NCBI GenBank assembly: GCA_028877195.1
Contig: JAPPIL010000078.1
Coordinates: 1-12,224, forward strand
From: Pseudomonadota bacterium
GTDB lineage: Bacteria; Bdellovibrionota_B; Oligoflexia; Oligoflexales; JAPPIL01
Reading direction: 5' to 3'
Length of the DNA: 12,224 nt
A model generated the notes under the pieces. That model saw only the letters and a list, made by a program, of their open reading frames with translations, did not search any database and was not told the origin of the DNA. This document shows positions 1 to 7,302 of the stretch, piece after piece. Position numbers and translations under genes: made by a program. Position 1 is the first letter of the stretch, and the number at the start of each line of letters is the position of its first letter.

Positions 1-6
1 GGGAGA

Positions 7-26
7 GAGGTGCGGAGAGAGGGAAC
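7..26. repeat. Left arm of a 20-bp perfect inverted repeat
   Basis: This 20-base purine-rich stretch is the exact reverse complement of 12101-12120 near the other end of the window. On the minus strand it carries the loop plus right stem of the hairpin at 12091-12115, but the matching left stem is absent here, so it cannot fold the same way. It lies downstream of mdh. It could be one copy of a dispersed intergenic repeat that also limited the assembly; that origin is inference. Confidence 0.75.
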
Positions 27-42
27 TCAAGTGAAATGAGGT

Positions 43-66
43 AAAGACCAAGCTTACTTGGTCTTT
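43..66 (-). terminator. Perfect 10-bp hairpin downstream of mdh, possible terminator
   Basis: AAAGACCAAG at 43-52 pairs perfectly with CTTGGTCTTT at 57-66 around a 4-base CTTA loop. It lies about 65 bases beyond the mdh stop codon. The U-tract is only three bases in either direction and belongs to the stem, so termination would be weak. The same structure could act for a gene entering from outside the window on the plus strand. Confidence 0.4.
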
Positions 67-85
67 CCGAATGAGCGCAGAGTCT

Positions 86-102
86 GTCGCTCGTAGAGCG
101 AC
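86..102. other. Small 7-bp hairpin downstream of mdh
   Basis: GTCGCTC (86-92) pairs with GAGCGAC (96-102) around a 3-base GTA loop. No T-run follows on either strand, so it is not a standard terminator. It may stabilise the 3' end of the mdh transcript. The function is not visible from sequence. Confidence 0.35.
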
Positions 103-129
103 TAACCCTCTCGTATAAAAAAATAGGCA

Positions 130-1116
130 TTACTTATGCAACAAAGCCTGTTCAGCCACTACCTGCTTCTCGGCTAGCAAGTCATCAGTAGTTATGCGTA
201 GTTGTTGTTTGGCATAGTCTGATAACGGTATATCGCCGATGACTTCCCAGCTGCCATCGCTATTGATCGTCAATGGCAACGAAAAACAAAGGTCGGCAGG
301 CAACCCGTAGTAGCTACGATCAGTGATAACCGCAGCAGACATAGTAGATGCACCTGTCCCCGCAAGGCAGGCAACATGCTTGGCACACGCATAAGCAGCG
401 GAAGCGGCTGATGAACTGCCACGATAAGAGATTATTTCCGCACCACGCTGTTTCACTTTTTGAAGAAAATCATGCTCAAGCCATGCTCGCTCGCACTGCT
501 CGACCAACGCCTTGCCATTGACCTGGGCATATTCAAAGTCAGGATACATAGTCGGGCTATGGTTGCCCCAAATATACATGTCCTTGACCGCCGTGATAGA
601 GGTTTGCAAACGGTTAGCGATTTGTGCTTTGGCACGGTTCTCATCAAGCATCGTCATCGCGGTAAAACGATTGTTTGGCACTTCGGGGCATTGTTTTGCA
701 GCAATCAAGGCATTGGTATTACAGGGGTTGCCAACAACAACGACACGTAAATCCGACGCGGCATGCGCTAATGCCTTGCCTTGCGCAACAAATATCGCCG
801 CATTCTGTAACAGCAAGTCCGACCGTTCCATGCCCTTCGTGCGTGGCTTTGCCCCAACCAAAATAGCCCAGTTGACCCCAGCAAAGGCTTGCTTGGCATC
901 ATCATAGACATTGACCTCACCGAGATTAGGAAGAGCACAGTCGCACATTTCTTTTGCTACCCCCTCTGCGACCTTTGCCGCTGCGGGCAATTCAAGCAGC
1001 TGAAGGTCAACTTGGCAGTCTTGACCAAAGACTTCGCCAGATGCAAGCCTGAACAAAAGGGTATAGCTTATCTGTCCACCTGCACCCGTAACTGCTACTT
1101 TTACTTTCTTTTGCAC
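130..1116 (-). CDS. mdh: Malate dehydrogenase (NAD-dependent, type 2)
   Basis: Cytoplasmic TCA-cycle enzyme that interconverts malate and oxaloacetate with NAD. The 328-residue product has the full family length. The N-terminal Rossmann loop is GAGGQI (11-16). The substrate-binding and mobile-loop arginines sit in PRTKGMER (91-98). VGNPCNTN (128-135) and LDENR (157-161, holding the Asp and Arg of the active site) follow, and the catalytic histidine is in WGNHSPTMYPD (183-193). The GNHSPTMYPD form and the Q in the glycine loop place it with the type-2, eukaryotic-cytosolic-like MDH rather than the E. coli type or the LDH-like type. The start is GTG at 1116 with AGGAG a few bases upstream. The gene is single and divergent from the run beginning at 1228. 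Weak hairpins lie downstream. Confidence 0.96.
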   Translation of the reverse strand: MQKKVKVAVTGAGGQISYTLLFRLASGEVFGQDCQVDLQLLELPAAAKVAEGVAKEMCDCALPNLGEVNVYDDAKQAFAGVNWAILVGAKPRTKGMERSDLLLQNAAIFVAQGKALAHAASDLRVVVVGNPCNTNALIAAKQCPEVPNNRFTAMTMLDENRAKAQIANRLQTSITAVKDMYIWGNHSPTMYPDFEYAQVNGKALVEQCERAWLEHDFLQKVKQRGAEIISYRGSSSAASAAYACAKHVACLAGTGASTMSAAVITDRSYYGLPADLCFSLPLTINSDGSWEVIGDIPLSDYAKQQLRITTDDLLAEKQVVAEQALLHK

Positions 1117-1227
1117 AAGATCTCCTCTACTTATATGTTGTATGGTTAGCTTTTGTCCTTGTTGACAAATCTAGGAATAGGATAGCAGTTCCTGAATGTT
1201 GCGCAAGGCTATAGCAAGGATAGCTGG
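1117..1227. promoter_or_regulatory. Divergent intergenic region with back-to-back -35-like boxes
   Basis: These 111 bases separate mdh (minus) from the gene at 1228 (plus). TTGACA at 1162-1167 is a consensus -35 for the plus strand, but no good -10 lies 16-18 bases further on. On the minus strand the same place reads TTGTCA (1168-1163), with a weak CATACA (1144-1139) 18 bases away, ahead of mdh. The region must hold promoters for both genes, but exact boxes cannot be assigned. An AAGGA ribosome site at 1216-1220 precedes the ATG at 1228. Confidence 0.35.
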
Positions 1228-2181
1228 ATGCCACTAACTTCTGCATCATCGCCACGAAATGTGTATCCAATTGGTGATGGTTATCATCTAAAAAACTCTG
1301 TGCTGTCGCTTGATGTTTCAGGTGAAGCAGACCTCTCCTTTGTTTCGTCTGCGCTCATGCCGATGCCCGAAGGTCGTCGGATAATCGCTACTGAAGACAC
1401 GGCGGCGATATTCGCAGCGTTGCACAGAAAAAAAATAAATGCTCTCGTCTGCCAATATCAGCGCCCCTTCTCGGTTGGCGAACTGACACTTGAACTGTTG
1501 CCGTCTGGGACAGTGCTCGGTGGTGCTTCACTCTTCATTCAAACAACGAAACATTCTGTCCTCTATGCCCCGCATCTGCAGACAGAAGCCGTAGCAAGCA
1601 ACGAACCTATGACTCTACGCAAAGCTGATATTTTAGTTATTGGTATCCATCACGGCAACTTTGTCTTGCCCAAACGCACACACGAAGTGCAGCGCTTGGC
1701 AAGCGCGATCGCCGCCAGCGACCAACAACTGTATGTTTACTGTGAAGCAATCGGCACCGCACAGGAGGTATGTGTATTGGCGGCACGATTAGGGTGTTCG
1801 GTGGCGATGCATGCGAGCATTGCAGCGATTAGTAAGGTATACAAACCCAATCGCGTCGCAGACTATCGTCTTTACCGACGGACGAGTGCTTACGATGTGG
1901 TAATCCTACCTTACAGTCATATCAAGTATCAGCATCGCCATGCAGGGGTAAGTTTCTATGTGCATGACACTAGTCCTGCACCACAACAGCGCCGTGCCGA
2001 GGCGGAATTTACAATCAGCCGTTTCAGTGCAGGGGCACAGCTACGGGCAGTAGTAAGCCAAGTTAATCCATCGGAGGTTTATATCGTTGGCGACTACGCT
2101 AGAACTCACTATGACAAAATAAAGGCCGACCGCACACAAGTGCAGCCAGTGTTTGCAGAGCATCAACCGACGTTGTTTTAG
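1228..2181 (+). CDS. Degenerate MBL-fold nuclease-like protein (predicted inactive)
   Basis: The 317 residues follow the layout of ligase-associated or mRNA-3'-end-type metallo-beta-lactamase/beta-CASP exonucleases. Residues 78-105 match the strand pair that normally reads YGxP...G.....PAGHxLGSA, here YQRPFSVGEL followed by LPSGTVLGGA. Residues 133-150 match the segment after it (ADILV...G...P.R). Residues 169-206 match the YALGKAQ...HG region. The metal ligands are missing: no HxHxDH motif exists (residues 36-45 stand in its place), the PAGH histidine is Thr95, and the SGD aspartate is replaced by the APH at 114-116. A catalytic role is therefore unlikely; a structural or nucleic-acid-binding role is inference. 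No frameshift or internal stop is seen, so it is a maintained gene and not a wreck. ATG 1228 has an AAGGA site 7 bases upstream. No DNA ligase or helicase partner is nearby. Confidence 0.6.
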   Translation: MPLTSASSPRNVYPIGDGYHLKNSVLSLDVSGEADLSFVSSALMPMPEGRRIIATEDTAAIFAALHRKKINALVCQYQRPFSVGELTLELLPSGTVLGGASLFIQTTKHSVLYAPHLQTEAVASNEPMTLRKADILVIGIHHGNFVLPKRTHEVQRLASAIAASDQQLYVYCEAIGTAQEVCVLAARLGCSVAMHASIAAISKVYKPNRVADYRLYRRTSAYDVVILPYSHIKYQHRHAGVSFYVHDTSPAPQQRRAEAEFTISRFSAGAQLRAVVSQVNPSEVYIVGDYARTHYDKIKADRTQVQPVFAEHQPTLF

Positions 2182-2264
2182 AATTAAGCTCGGACACTTC
2201 CTGTCCCACAACAGACATTTAATGTTCTAACCCCAAGAACAGGCTTGCGCATCGGTGTGGATGA

Positions 2265-3194
2265 TTGCACAATTGTAGCCTAATACAGCAAGGTGATGTT
2301 CTGGAAGTTTCTACGACAACCGAGACCAACGAAGAAGCACAAGCCGACACGACCTTGCCGATGTGCGTGTGGTTGCGCGGTGATAGCGAAGTTGATGGGT
2401 TTGTTATGAGCGCTGAAGAAGTGATGGCAGCGTTGAATATCAAGCGCTCGCGCTTAACGCAAATATCAGGGCGTGAGTTGCGAGTTGGACGCAGGCGGGT
2501 AGATCGCTACATAAAACCATTCTATCGTCAAGAGGATGTGTTTGCTTATCGTGCTTGGACGCGAGCAAGTGCAACAAAACAAAAAAATGCCGAGCTGGTT
2601 GATCGTGCCGCAGGTGAGATTGAACATCGCAACAAGCGTTTGCTCACAGAACTACAGGAGCAGCTCCAAGCATATCTTAAGACCGAGTTGCTTGCCGCTC
2701 AACAGCAGATTATCGCTACCTGCCAACATCAGTATGGTGTTTTGTGCCAGCAATTACAAGCCACCCAAGCACAACAGATTGACACCTTATCTGCGTCGCT
2801 GCTGCGCCTGTATAGTAGTTTTCGCCAAACTGCTGATAAGCTTGCCCTGTCAATCCAAGCGATACGCACCAGCCAAGAGAAAACCGCTGCTGACACCAGC
2901 GCTAGCACCATGCATGCCCTACACAGTCAAGAACAACTGCTACAGTCTTTGCATAAGATAGCCGCACCGCAAAGTGCCTTGCTGACCGCGTTACCTGAAC
3001 AAATTCACCAACACATCACGGCGGAGTTTCAACAGTTTGTTAGCGACAGCATAGTTAACCAAACGGCGCAGCTCTCCCCTCGTGCGAGTATTGCGCCACA
3101 ACCAAACACTCTGCGCCGTAGCCCTTTGCCTCGTGCAGCAATACCAGTCGCTAACAAAAGATCAGGCTGGTGTTCAATCAATCCAACATTATAA
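2265..3194 (+). CDS. Helix-turn-helix and coiled-coil protein, function unknown
   Basis: The product is not recognised as a named family. Residues 48-98 look like a winged or MerR-like DNA-binding head: MSAEEVMAALNIKRSRL has the spacing of a helix-turn-helix, followed by a basic stretch (GRRRVDRY) and a DVFAYR-type end. Residues 105-280 are Gln, Leu and Ala rich and strongly helical, which suggests a long coiled coil. The tail is proline and arginine rich. There is no signal peptide or membrane segment. The start is uncertain: TTG 2265 comes straight after a stop, and ATG 2361 or ATG 2406 would keep the DNA-binding head, but none has a clear ribosome site. It lies between the inactive nuclease-like gene and rodA, and its end overlaps or touches rodA, so co-transcription is likely. 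A DNA-binding organiser or regulator is a guess. Confidence 0.6.
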   Translation: MHNCSLIQQGDVLEVSTTTETNEEAQADTTLPMCVWLRGDSEVDGFVMSAEEVMAALNIKRSRLTQISGRELRVGRRRVDRYIKPFYRQEDVFAYRAWTRASATKQKNAELVDRAAGEIEHRNKRLLTELQEQLQAYLKTELLAAQQQIIATCQHQYGVLCQQLQATQAQQIDTLSASLLRLYSSFRQTADKLALSIQAIRTSQEKTAADTSASTMHALHSQEQLLQSLHKIAAPQSALLTALPEQIHQHITAEFQQFVSDSIVNQTAQLSPRASIAPQPNTLRRSPLPRAAIPVANKRSGWCSINPTL

Positions 3195-4279
3195 AAATGT
3201 TCCAGCAACCACATCGAGCAGTAATTAGAAAACATCAGCTGCTAACCATCATCTGCGCCATACTCGTGGTCGTTGGTTTAACTAATCTGTTTAGTGCTGA
3301 CGAACGCTACGGTTATGCGCAACTGTGGCATATTGGGGTGGCGGTGATCGCTTATGTCGCCTGCATGTATGCAGTATCGTTCAAGTTTCTGAAGTCGTTT
3401 GCTTACCTATTTTATTTTCTACTGCTTGTCCTGCAGTTGTCGGTGCTGTTCTTTGGGCATAACGCTGGCGGGTCGCAGCGGTGGCTGGAATTGGGCATAT
3501 TGCGTTTCCAACCTTCAGAGTTTGCTAAATTGGCATTGATTATCGCGGTGGCAAGGTTCTTTACCCAAGTGCCACTACGCAGCAATTATGATCTTACCGA
3601 TGTTTGGCTCGTGTTGGTGATGACATTGGCGATGATTTTGCCGATATTCCTCCAGCCAGACCTAGGCACCGCAGGGATTGCCTTTGCTATCGTCTGTGCA
3701 CAACTGTTTTTCGTGTGTATATCGTTGCGTAGCATACTTATCACTTCGGTTAGCACGGCTTTGGTTGCGGCAGGTGCATGGGTGCTTTTGCTGCATGATT
3801 ATCAGAAGCTGCGCGTCATCAATCTTTTTAATCCGCAACTAGACCCCTATGGGTCAGGGTATAATTCTATTCAATCCATCATTGCTGTCGGTAGCGGTAT
3901 GTTCAGCGGCAAAGGCTATCTGCATGGCTCACAAAGTCAACTGCACTTTCTTCCCGCCAAGCACACTGATTTTGTCTTGTCGGTGTTTGCCGAAGAGCAT
4001 GGCTTTCGCGGTGCTGTCATTCTAATGCTTATTTTTTCCTATCTAATTTATTTGGGACTATCTATCGCTAAAGAAAGTAAAGACACCTTCTTACAAGTGC
4101 TGGCAGTAGGGTTGACAGCCAAGATATTTGTAGAATTTAGCATCAATGCCGCGATGATTTTAGGTCTCTTCCCCGTCGTCGGCACACCGCTGCCGTTTTT
4201 TTCTTTTGGGGGTTCGTCATTGCTGGCAAACAGCATCGCTATGGGATTACTGACCTCGATAGCGAGGCGAACAGCATAG
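3170..4279 (+). CDS. rodA: RodA, SEDS-family peptidoglycan glycosyltransferase
   Basis: Inner-membrane polymerase that makes glycan strands from lipid II for cell elongation, working with a class B penicillin-binding protein (PBP2) and the MreBCD complex. The 369 residues give about ten hydrophobic segments, as expected. SEDS marks are RWLELGILRFQPSEFAKL (104-121), LQPDLGTA (161-168), NPQLDPYGSGYNSIQS (221-236), HTDF (265-268, holding the catalytic Asp267) and FFSFGGSS (343-350). The HTDF...FAEE form and the short N-terminus favour RodA over FtsW. The GTG at 3170 overlaps the previous gene by 25 bases; ATG 3197, two bases after that gene's stop, is an equally good start. No PBP2 gene lies in the window. 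A strong terminator follows at 4332-4375. Confidence 0.93.
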   Translation: MFNQSNIIKMFQQPHRAVIRKHQLLTIICAILVVVGLTNLFSADERYGYAQLWHIGVAVIAYVACMYAVSFKFLKSFAYLFYFLLLVLQLSVLFFGHNAGGSQRWLELGILRFQPSEFAKLALIIAVARFFTQVPLRSNYDLTDVWLVLVMTLAMILPIFLQPDLGTAGIAFAIVCAQLFFVCISLRSILITSVSTALVAAGAWVLLLHDYQKLRVINLFNPQLDPYGSGYNSIQSIIAVGSGMFSGKGYLHGSQSQLHFLPAKHTDFVLSVFAEEHGFRGAVILMLIFSYLIYLGLSIAKESKDTFLQVLAVGLTAKIFVEFSINAAMILGLFPVVGTPLPFFSFGGSSLLANSIAMGLLTSIARRTA

Positions 4280-4331
4280 GCTGTTGATTTGCCCCTCGCA
4301 TACAAACAAAAAAATCAAGCTTATTCATCTT

Positions 4332-4375
4332 GTGCGGCAATGAGTTTTTAACCTCACTGCCAGCACTTATTTTTT
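4332..4375 (+). terminator. Rho-independent terminator after rodA
   Basis: GTGC plus GGCAATGAG (4332-4344) pairs with CTCACTGCC, a bulged A, and GCAC (4353-4366) around an 8-base loop. There is one A-C mismatch inside the stem. TTATTTTTT (4367-4375) follows directly. This separates rodA from the Hint gene and implies that the latter has its own promoter, although no clear boxes are visible in the 40 bases left. Confidence 0.75.
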
Positions 4376-4403
4376 CTTGCTACATATCTTCTTATCAATC
4401 ATT

Positions 4404-4409
4404 GGGAGG
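4404..4409 (+). promoter_or_regulatory. Shine-Dalgarno that fixes the start of the Hint-domain gene
   Basis: GGGAGG sits 6 bases before ATG 4416. It decides that start over the TTG at 4377, which opens the same frame and would put 13 residues ahead of a normal Sec signal peptide. Confidence 0.75.
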
Positions 4410-4415
4410 TCGATA

Positions 4416-5228
4416 ATGAGACTTGTGGTGTTGCTGTTGCTTGTGTTTGGAGTTGAGTTTAGCGCCGAGGCGGTAACCTGCACTGGCGATGATGTTTCAG
4501 AAGTATGTGATTTGCCAATAATAGAGGGTGGGCGTTGCGCCAAGGTGATGTATTATCGCTTTTACTGCGACAACAGCACCAGTGGCTGCAACGGTGATTG
4601 CTTTGGTGATACGCCTGGTGGTCATTGGTTTGACATGACTCGTCTACAGTATGTCAACTCTGATAAACCAGCACCGCGTTGGCGATGTCGGTGCGGATGC
4701 TTTGCTGAAGAGACTGAATTTCATACCGATGCTGGCAATATCAAGGGCACAGAGCTGATCAATAGCAAGGATAGTGAACACTACGTCAGTTCATTGGATG
4801 CTTTTGACCTACGTAGTTCCACTTATCGGCGCATCAATGGCATCACTTATGGTGGTGATAGTGAGTTGTCTATCCAGATTAAGACCGCCAGCGGACGGGC
4901 GATAATTCTCTCGCAAGCGCATCCCGCGGTTATCGCTGATGTGCATGGGAGGATTGTCGCCATCAAAAAAGCATCAGCACTCAAACAAGGTGATTATCTG
5001 CTCGGTGTTGATGGCAAAAGCGATGAGATTATCGCTATAAGTGAGCGGGAATATCGCGGTCGCATGCTTAATTTCAACGTTGCGAGCGCTGACCCTAGCC
5101 ATCACTTGATCGTCGCAAATGATTTAATGATGGGCGACCATGCTTGGCAGGAGCAGATTACCAGTGTTGAATCAAGAATCATGTATCGCAACGAAATACT
5201 GCAAGCTATTCGCAGAGCAAAGCCATGA
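4416..5228 (+). CDS. Secreted Cys-rich protein with C-terminal Hint (hedgehog/intein) domain
   Basis: The 270-residue product starts with a Sec signal peptide (2-19, likely cut after AEA). A cysteine-rich head (20-94) carries eight cysteines and a GGHWFD segment. The Hint domain spans about 95-241. It opens with the nucleophile-type CFAEETEF (95-102), with Thr at 104 and GTEL at 111-114 as the next strand. The B-block histidine is in SQAHP (166-170), followed by ASALKQGDYLLGVDG (186-200), and it closes with NFNVA...HHLIVANDLMMGD (219-241). Hint domains cleave or splice through an N-S acyl shift at the first Cys. Here the end reads VANDLMMGD and not the HN of inteins, so splicing is unlikely, but N-terminal cleavage releasing the head is possible. 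The stop overlaps the ATG of the next gene (ATGA), so the two are translationally coupled. Head function is unknown. Confidence 0.72.
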   Translation: MRLVVLLLLVFGVEFSAEAVTCTGDDVSEVCDLPIIEGGRCAKVMYYRFYCDNSTSGCNGDCFGDTPGGHWFDMTRLQYVNSDKPAPRWRCRCGCFAEETEFHTDAGNIKGTELINSKDSEHYVSSLDAFDLRSSTYRRINGITYGGDSELSIQIKTASGRAIILSQAHPAVIADVHGRIVAIKKASALKQGDYLLGVDGKSDEIIAISEREYRGRMLNFNVASADPSHHLIVANDLMMGDHAWQEQITSVESRIMYRNEILQAIRRAKP

Positions 5229-6487
5229 ACAAACAGTATTTGGTGCTCATCGCTTGTATCTTTACCATGTGTTCTTCCAACAATCAGCATAATGTGCCAG
5301 GCGAGGACACCTCTGTCGCACTATTGCTTGGGCAGGGGTTGAATACGGTAGATGGTTCGATCAAAGGCTTTTGTGTTGAACTGGGTGAACTAAAAACGCA
5401 AAGCAGTCAATCAGCAGGGCAGTATACGGAATTTCGGATGCTTGAAATTACCTCTGAATCATCATTGCGTGAGAACTTAAATATCTCCGCCGCGGGGGTG
5501 CTAAAATCTTCAGTGTTCTTCAAGTTAGATTCAAGGTTTCGCTTCGCTCGTAGTGTCAACAAAAACAAAATGTCGCGCTACTTGCTGGTGCATGCACGGG
5601 TGGCAAACCAAATAGAATTGGCAAGCAACTTTAATTTCAAACAAAGTGCCACAGACTTGCTCAAAAGTGGGCATACGGAGGAGTTCATCGGCTTTTGTGG
5701 CAATGAGTTTGCTTACGGGCGCAGGACAGGTGGAGAGCTGTTTGCGCTGTTTGAGTTTGAGTTCAGCACCAGAGAGCAGGAGCGCAAGTTTGACCTGGCG
5801 ATAAAATCAAGTGGCATGGGTTCACTCGGTTGGCAAGCCGCGGCTGACCTTGATAACAATACTAATTACTTTGCTAATTTCAGTCGCTCGCAGGTTAAGA
5901 TATTTAGTTTGGGTGGCATGGGAAAACTCCCAAGAGTTAACAGCATTACAGAGTTTGGTGAAGAATTTGAAAAGTTTATCGCCGCCCTAAAGAAACGCTC
6001 CGTTACGTTGGAGATAATTACCAAAGACTACTCTGGTGTTGAGCCTATCGACCTCACGGTGAAGCCCAGATTTTTGCTCCGACAAGATCAGATCGTTCAA
6101 CAGCTAGCGCGCAATAGAGACCAGGCGGTTGAGATGCTGAACACCGTTACTTACGTTAAACGCAACCTCCAGAACTACGAAGAGGTGAGTGTTGATTACC
6201 TTGATCAAAAGGAATTGGAAATTAAAGCATTCATCAACGCCAACAATCAACACGTCATTGCCTGCTTTGAAGATGTCTTTAAGGGTTGTCATGTGCCAGA
6301 GCTGGTGATGCCGACATTGCGTATGCCACAAAAAAAGTCTAGCAAGCAGTCTGGGCAACATGATTGCGGCGACAACTGTTGTAAAACCACCAAAACAGTG
6401 GTGTGTCAACTTCAGGATAAACACACATGCCTCCTGCACTCACTGCAGGTTGAGAGTGCCTGTCCTGAAAAACAAACATCTGATTGA
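5225..6487 (+). CDS. Exported MACPF/CDC-like protein, putative pore former
   Basis: The 420-residue product has a short hydrophobic N-terminus (5-15) with Cys at 11 (LIAC, close to a lipobox) and at 16. It is either a lipoprotein or an ordinary Sec substrate; the hydrophobic run is short for both. CGNEF at 158-162, six residues, then GG at 169-170 reproduces the spacing of the MACPF signature (YGTHF, six residues, GG). Alternating beta-rich segments lie on both sides (98-135 and 171-230), with a glycine turn at 196-202 and GGMG at 230-233, as in the MACPF/CDC core. A helical stretch (285-335) and a cysteine-rich tail (Cys at 347, 355, 381, 385, 386, 394, 402, 413) follow. The tail may be a disulfide-bonded receptor-binding module; this is inference. 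It is coupled to the Hint gene by a 4-base overlap. No adjacent immunity gene is evident. Confidence 0.6.
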   Translation: MNKQYLVLIACIFTMCSSNNQHNVPGEDTSVALLLGQGLNTVDGSIKGFCVELGELKTQSSQSAGQYTEFRMLEITSESSLRENLNISAAGVLKSSVFFKLDSRFRFARSVNKNKMSRYLLVHARVANQIELASNFNFKQSATDLLKSGHTEEFIGFCGNEFAYGRRTGGELFALFEFEFSTREQERKFDLAIKSSGMGSLGWQAAADLDNNTNYFANFSRSQVKIFSLGGMGKLPRVNSITEFGEEFEKFIAALKKRSVTLEIITKDYSGVEPIDLTVKPRFLLRQDQIVQQLARNRDQAVEMLNTVTYVKRNLQNYEEVSVDYLDQKELEIKAFINANNQHVIACFEDVFKGCHVPELVMPTLRMPQKKSSKQSGQHDCGDNCCKTTKTVVCQLQDKHTCLLHSLQVESACPEKQTSD

Positions 6488-6594
6488 AACACAGAAATCT
6501 GAATAACAGATAGTGGGATGGAGGGTGGGCATACAGGCAAACTGTGTAATGGGTTAATGCCACGGTTAATTTAACACTGAACAAAGGAGCATAC

Positions 6595-7104
6595 ATGGTA
6601 GTGATGGGGATGAAAATAAGGGCATGGGTTTTGTTATTGGTATGGTGTTCAGCGCATGCGCAAGCACGCGACCTTGAACATGGTGAGACGACTACTCTCA
6701 TCGCTGAAGTTCATGTCGCCAGTTATAACAACACCAAGAGTATATTTTTAACGGTTGCCAATGATTACCACAACACGGTTAGCTGTAGCGGTGAGGTTAT
6801 GGTGATTACCGACGCACGCGGAACGGTTGGCACTCAAACGTTAGCGTTTAGCAATTTGCGCGTCTATCCACGCAACGCTTTTCCCTATCGCATCACCTAC
6901 CCTATCGCTGGTTACGCACATGGATATGCCGATGCCAGCTATGCCCCTATCCGTATCGAGTGTAAGAGTTGGGATTTTTTAATCACTCTCCCTGCAGGGT
7001 TGTGTCAACTTGACCCTGATGCGCATGCAAAGAACTGCGATAACAGCGGTCATGTCTATCCGTTGATGATCGATACCTACTGGTTGGGGTCGTGTGCTTG
7101 CTGA
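6595..7104 (+). CDS. Small secreted protein, function unknown
   Basis: The family is not recognised. The 169 residues begin with a Sec signal (hydrophobic 10-18, likely cut after AQA at 22-24). The mature part is about 145 residues with alternating hydrophobic and polar residues, suggesting a beta-sandwich. Six cysteines (64, 123, 137, 148, 167, 169) could form disulfides, and the chain ends in SCAC. AAAGGAG is placed 5 bases before ATG 6595, which supports that start over the in-frame ATGs at codons 4 and 6. It follows the MACPF-like gene by 107 bases without a clear terminator, so it may belong to the same transcript. Its stop is directly adjacent to the stop of the opposite-strand gene. 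An accessory, chaperone-like or periplasmic partner role for the upstream pair is a guess. Confidence 0.65.
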   Translation: MVVMGMKIRAWVLLLVWCSAHAQARDLEHGETTTLIAEVHVASYNNTKSIFLTVANDYHNTVSCSGEVMVITDARGTVGTQTLAFSNLRVYPRNAFPYRITYPIAGYAHGYADASYAPIRIECKSWDFLITLPAGLCQLDPDAHAKNCDNSGHVYPLMIDTYWLGSCAC

Positions 7105-7287
7105 TTACTTTGAAAGCACGAAGCTTAAGCCGATGACAATGCCCAAGGCAACACCACCAAGTGCGGTATACATGAGCTTTTGTAGCAGACTGGTCTTGGG
7201 CATCGGTGCGATAAGAGAATCAGTGTCGCGCGATGCCGTTACTGTGTCTTGCTTTGCCTGATCCGCTTGTCTTATTTGGGTGGTCAT
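7105..7287 (-). CDS. 60-residue single-pass membrane protein, unknown
   Basis: The product has a polar N-terminal half (1-35) rich in Gln, Asp and Thr. One hydrophobic segment follows at about 37-58 (ALGGVALGIVIGLSFVL) with glycine spacing typical of a tightly packed helix. The layout is that of a tail-anchored inner-membrane protein. No known motif is seen. GGAAC lies 8 bases before the ATG. Its stop abuts the stop of the convergent secreted-protein gene with no space between. It is last in the minus-strand run after plsC, but 107 bases and the 11-bp repeat tract lie between, so it may have its own promoter there. Confidence 0.55.
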   Translation of the reverse strand: MTTQIRQADQAKQDTVTASRDTDSLIAPMPKTSLLQKLMYTALGGVALGIVIGLSFVLSK

Positions 7288-7302
7288 AAGGCAGTTCCGC
7301 TT

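Noticed and set aside
512..907. 131-residue plus-strand frame inside mdh
   Set aside because: It is a shadow of mdh, whose full-length motifs leave no doubt about the real strand and frame.
1228..2181. Active mRNA 3'-end or DNA exonuclease
   Set aside because: The HxHxDH motif and the other metal ligands are absent, so only a fold relationship is claimed.
4377..4415. TTG start adding 13 residues to the Hint-domain protein
   Set aside because: The GGGAGG site at 4404-4409 fits ATG 4416, which gives a clean signal peptide. The TTG lies at the end of the rodA terminator.
5225..5275. Firm lipoprotein call for the MACPF-like protein
   Set aside because: LIAC at 8-11 follows a hydrophobic run of only six residues and FTMC at 13-16 is a poor lipobox, so export is supported but lipidation is left open.
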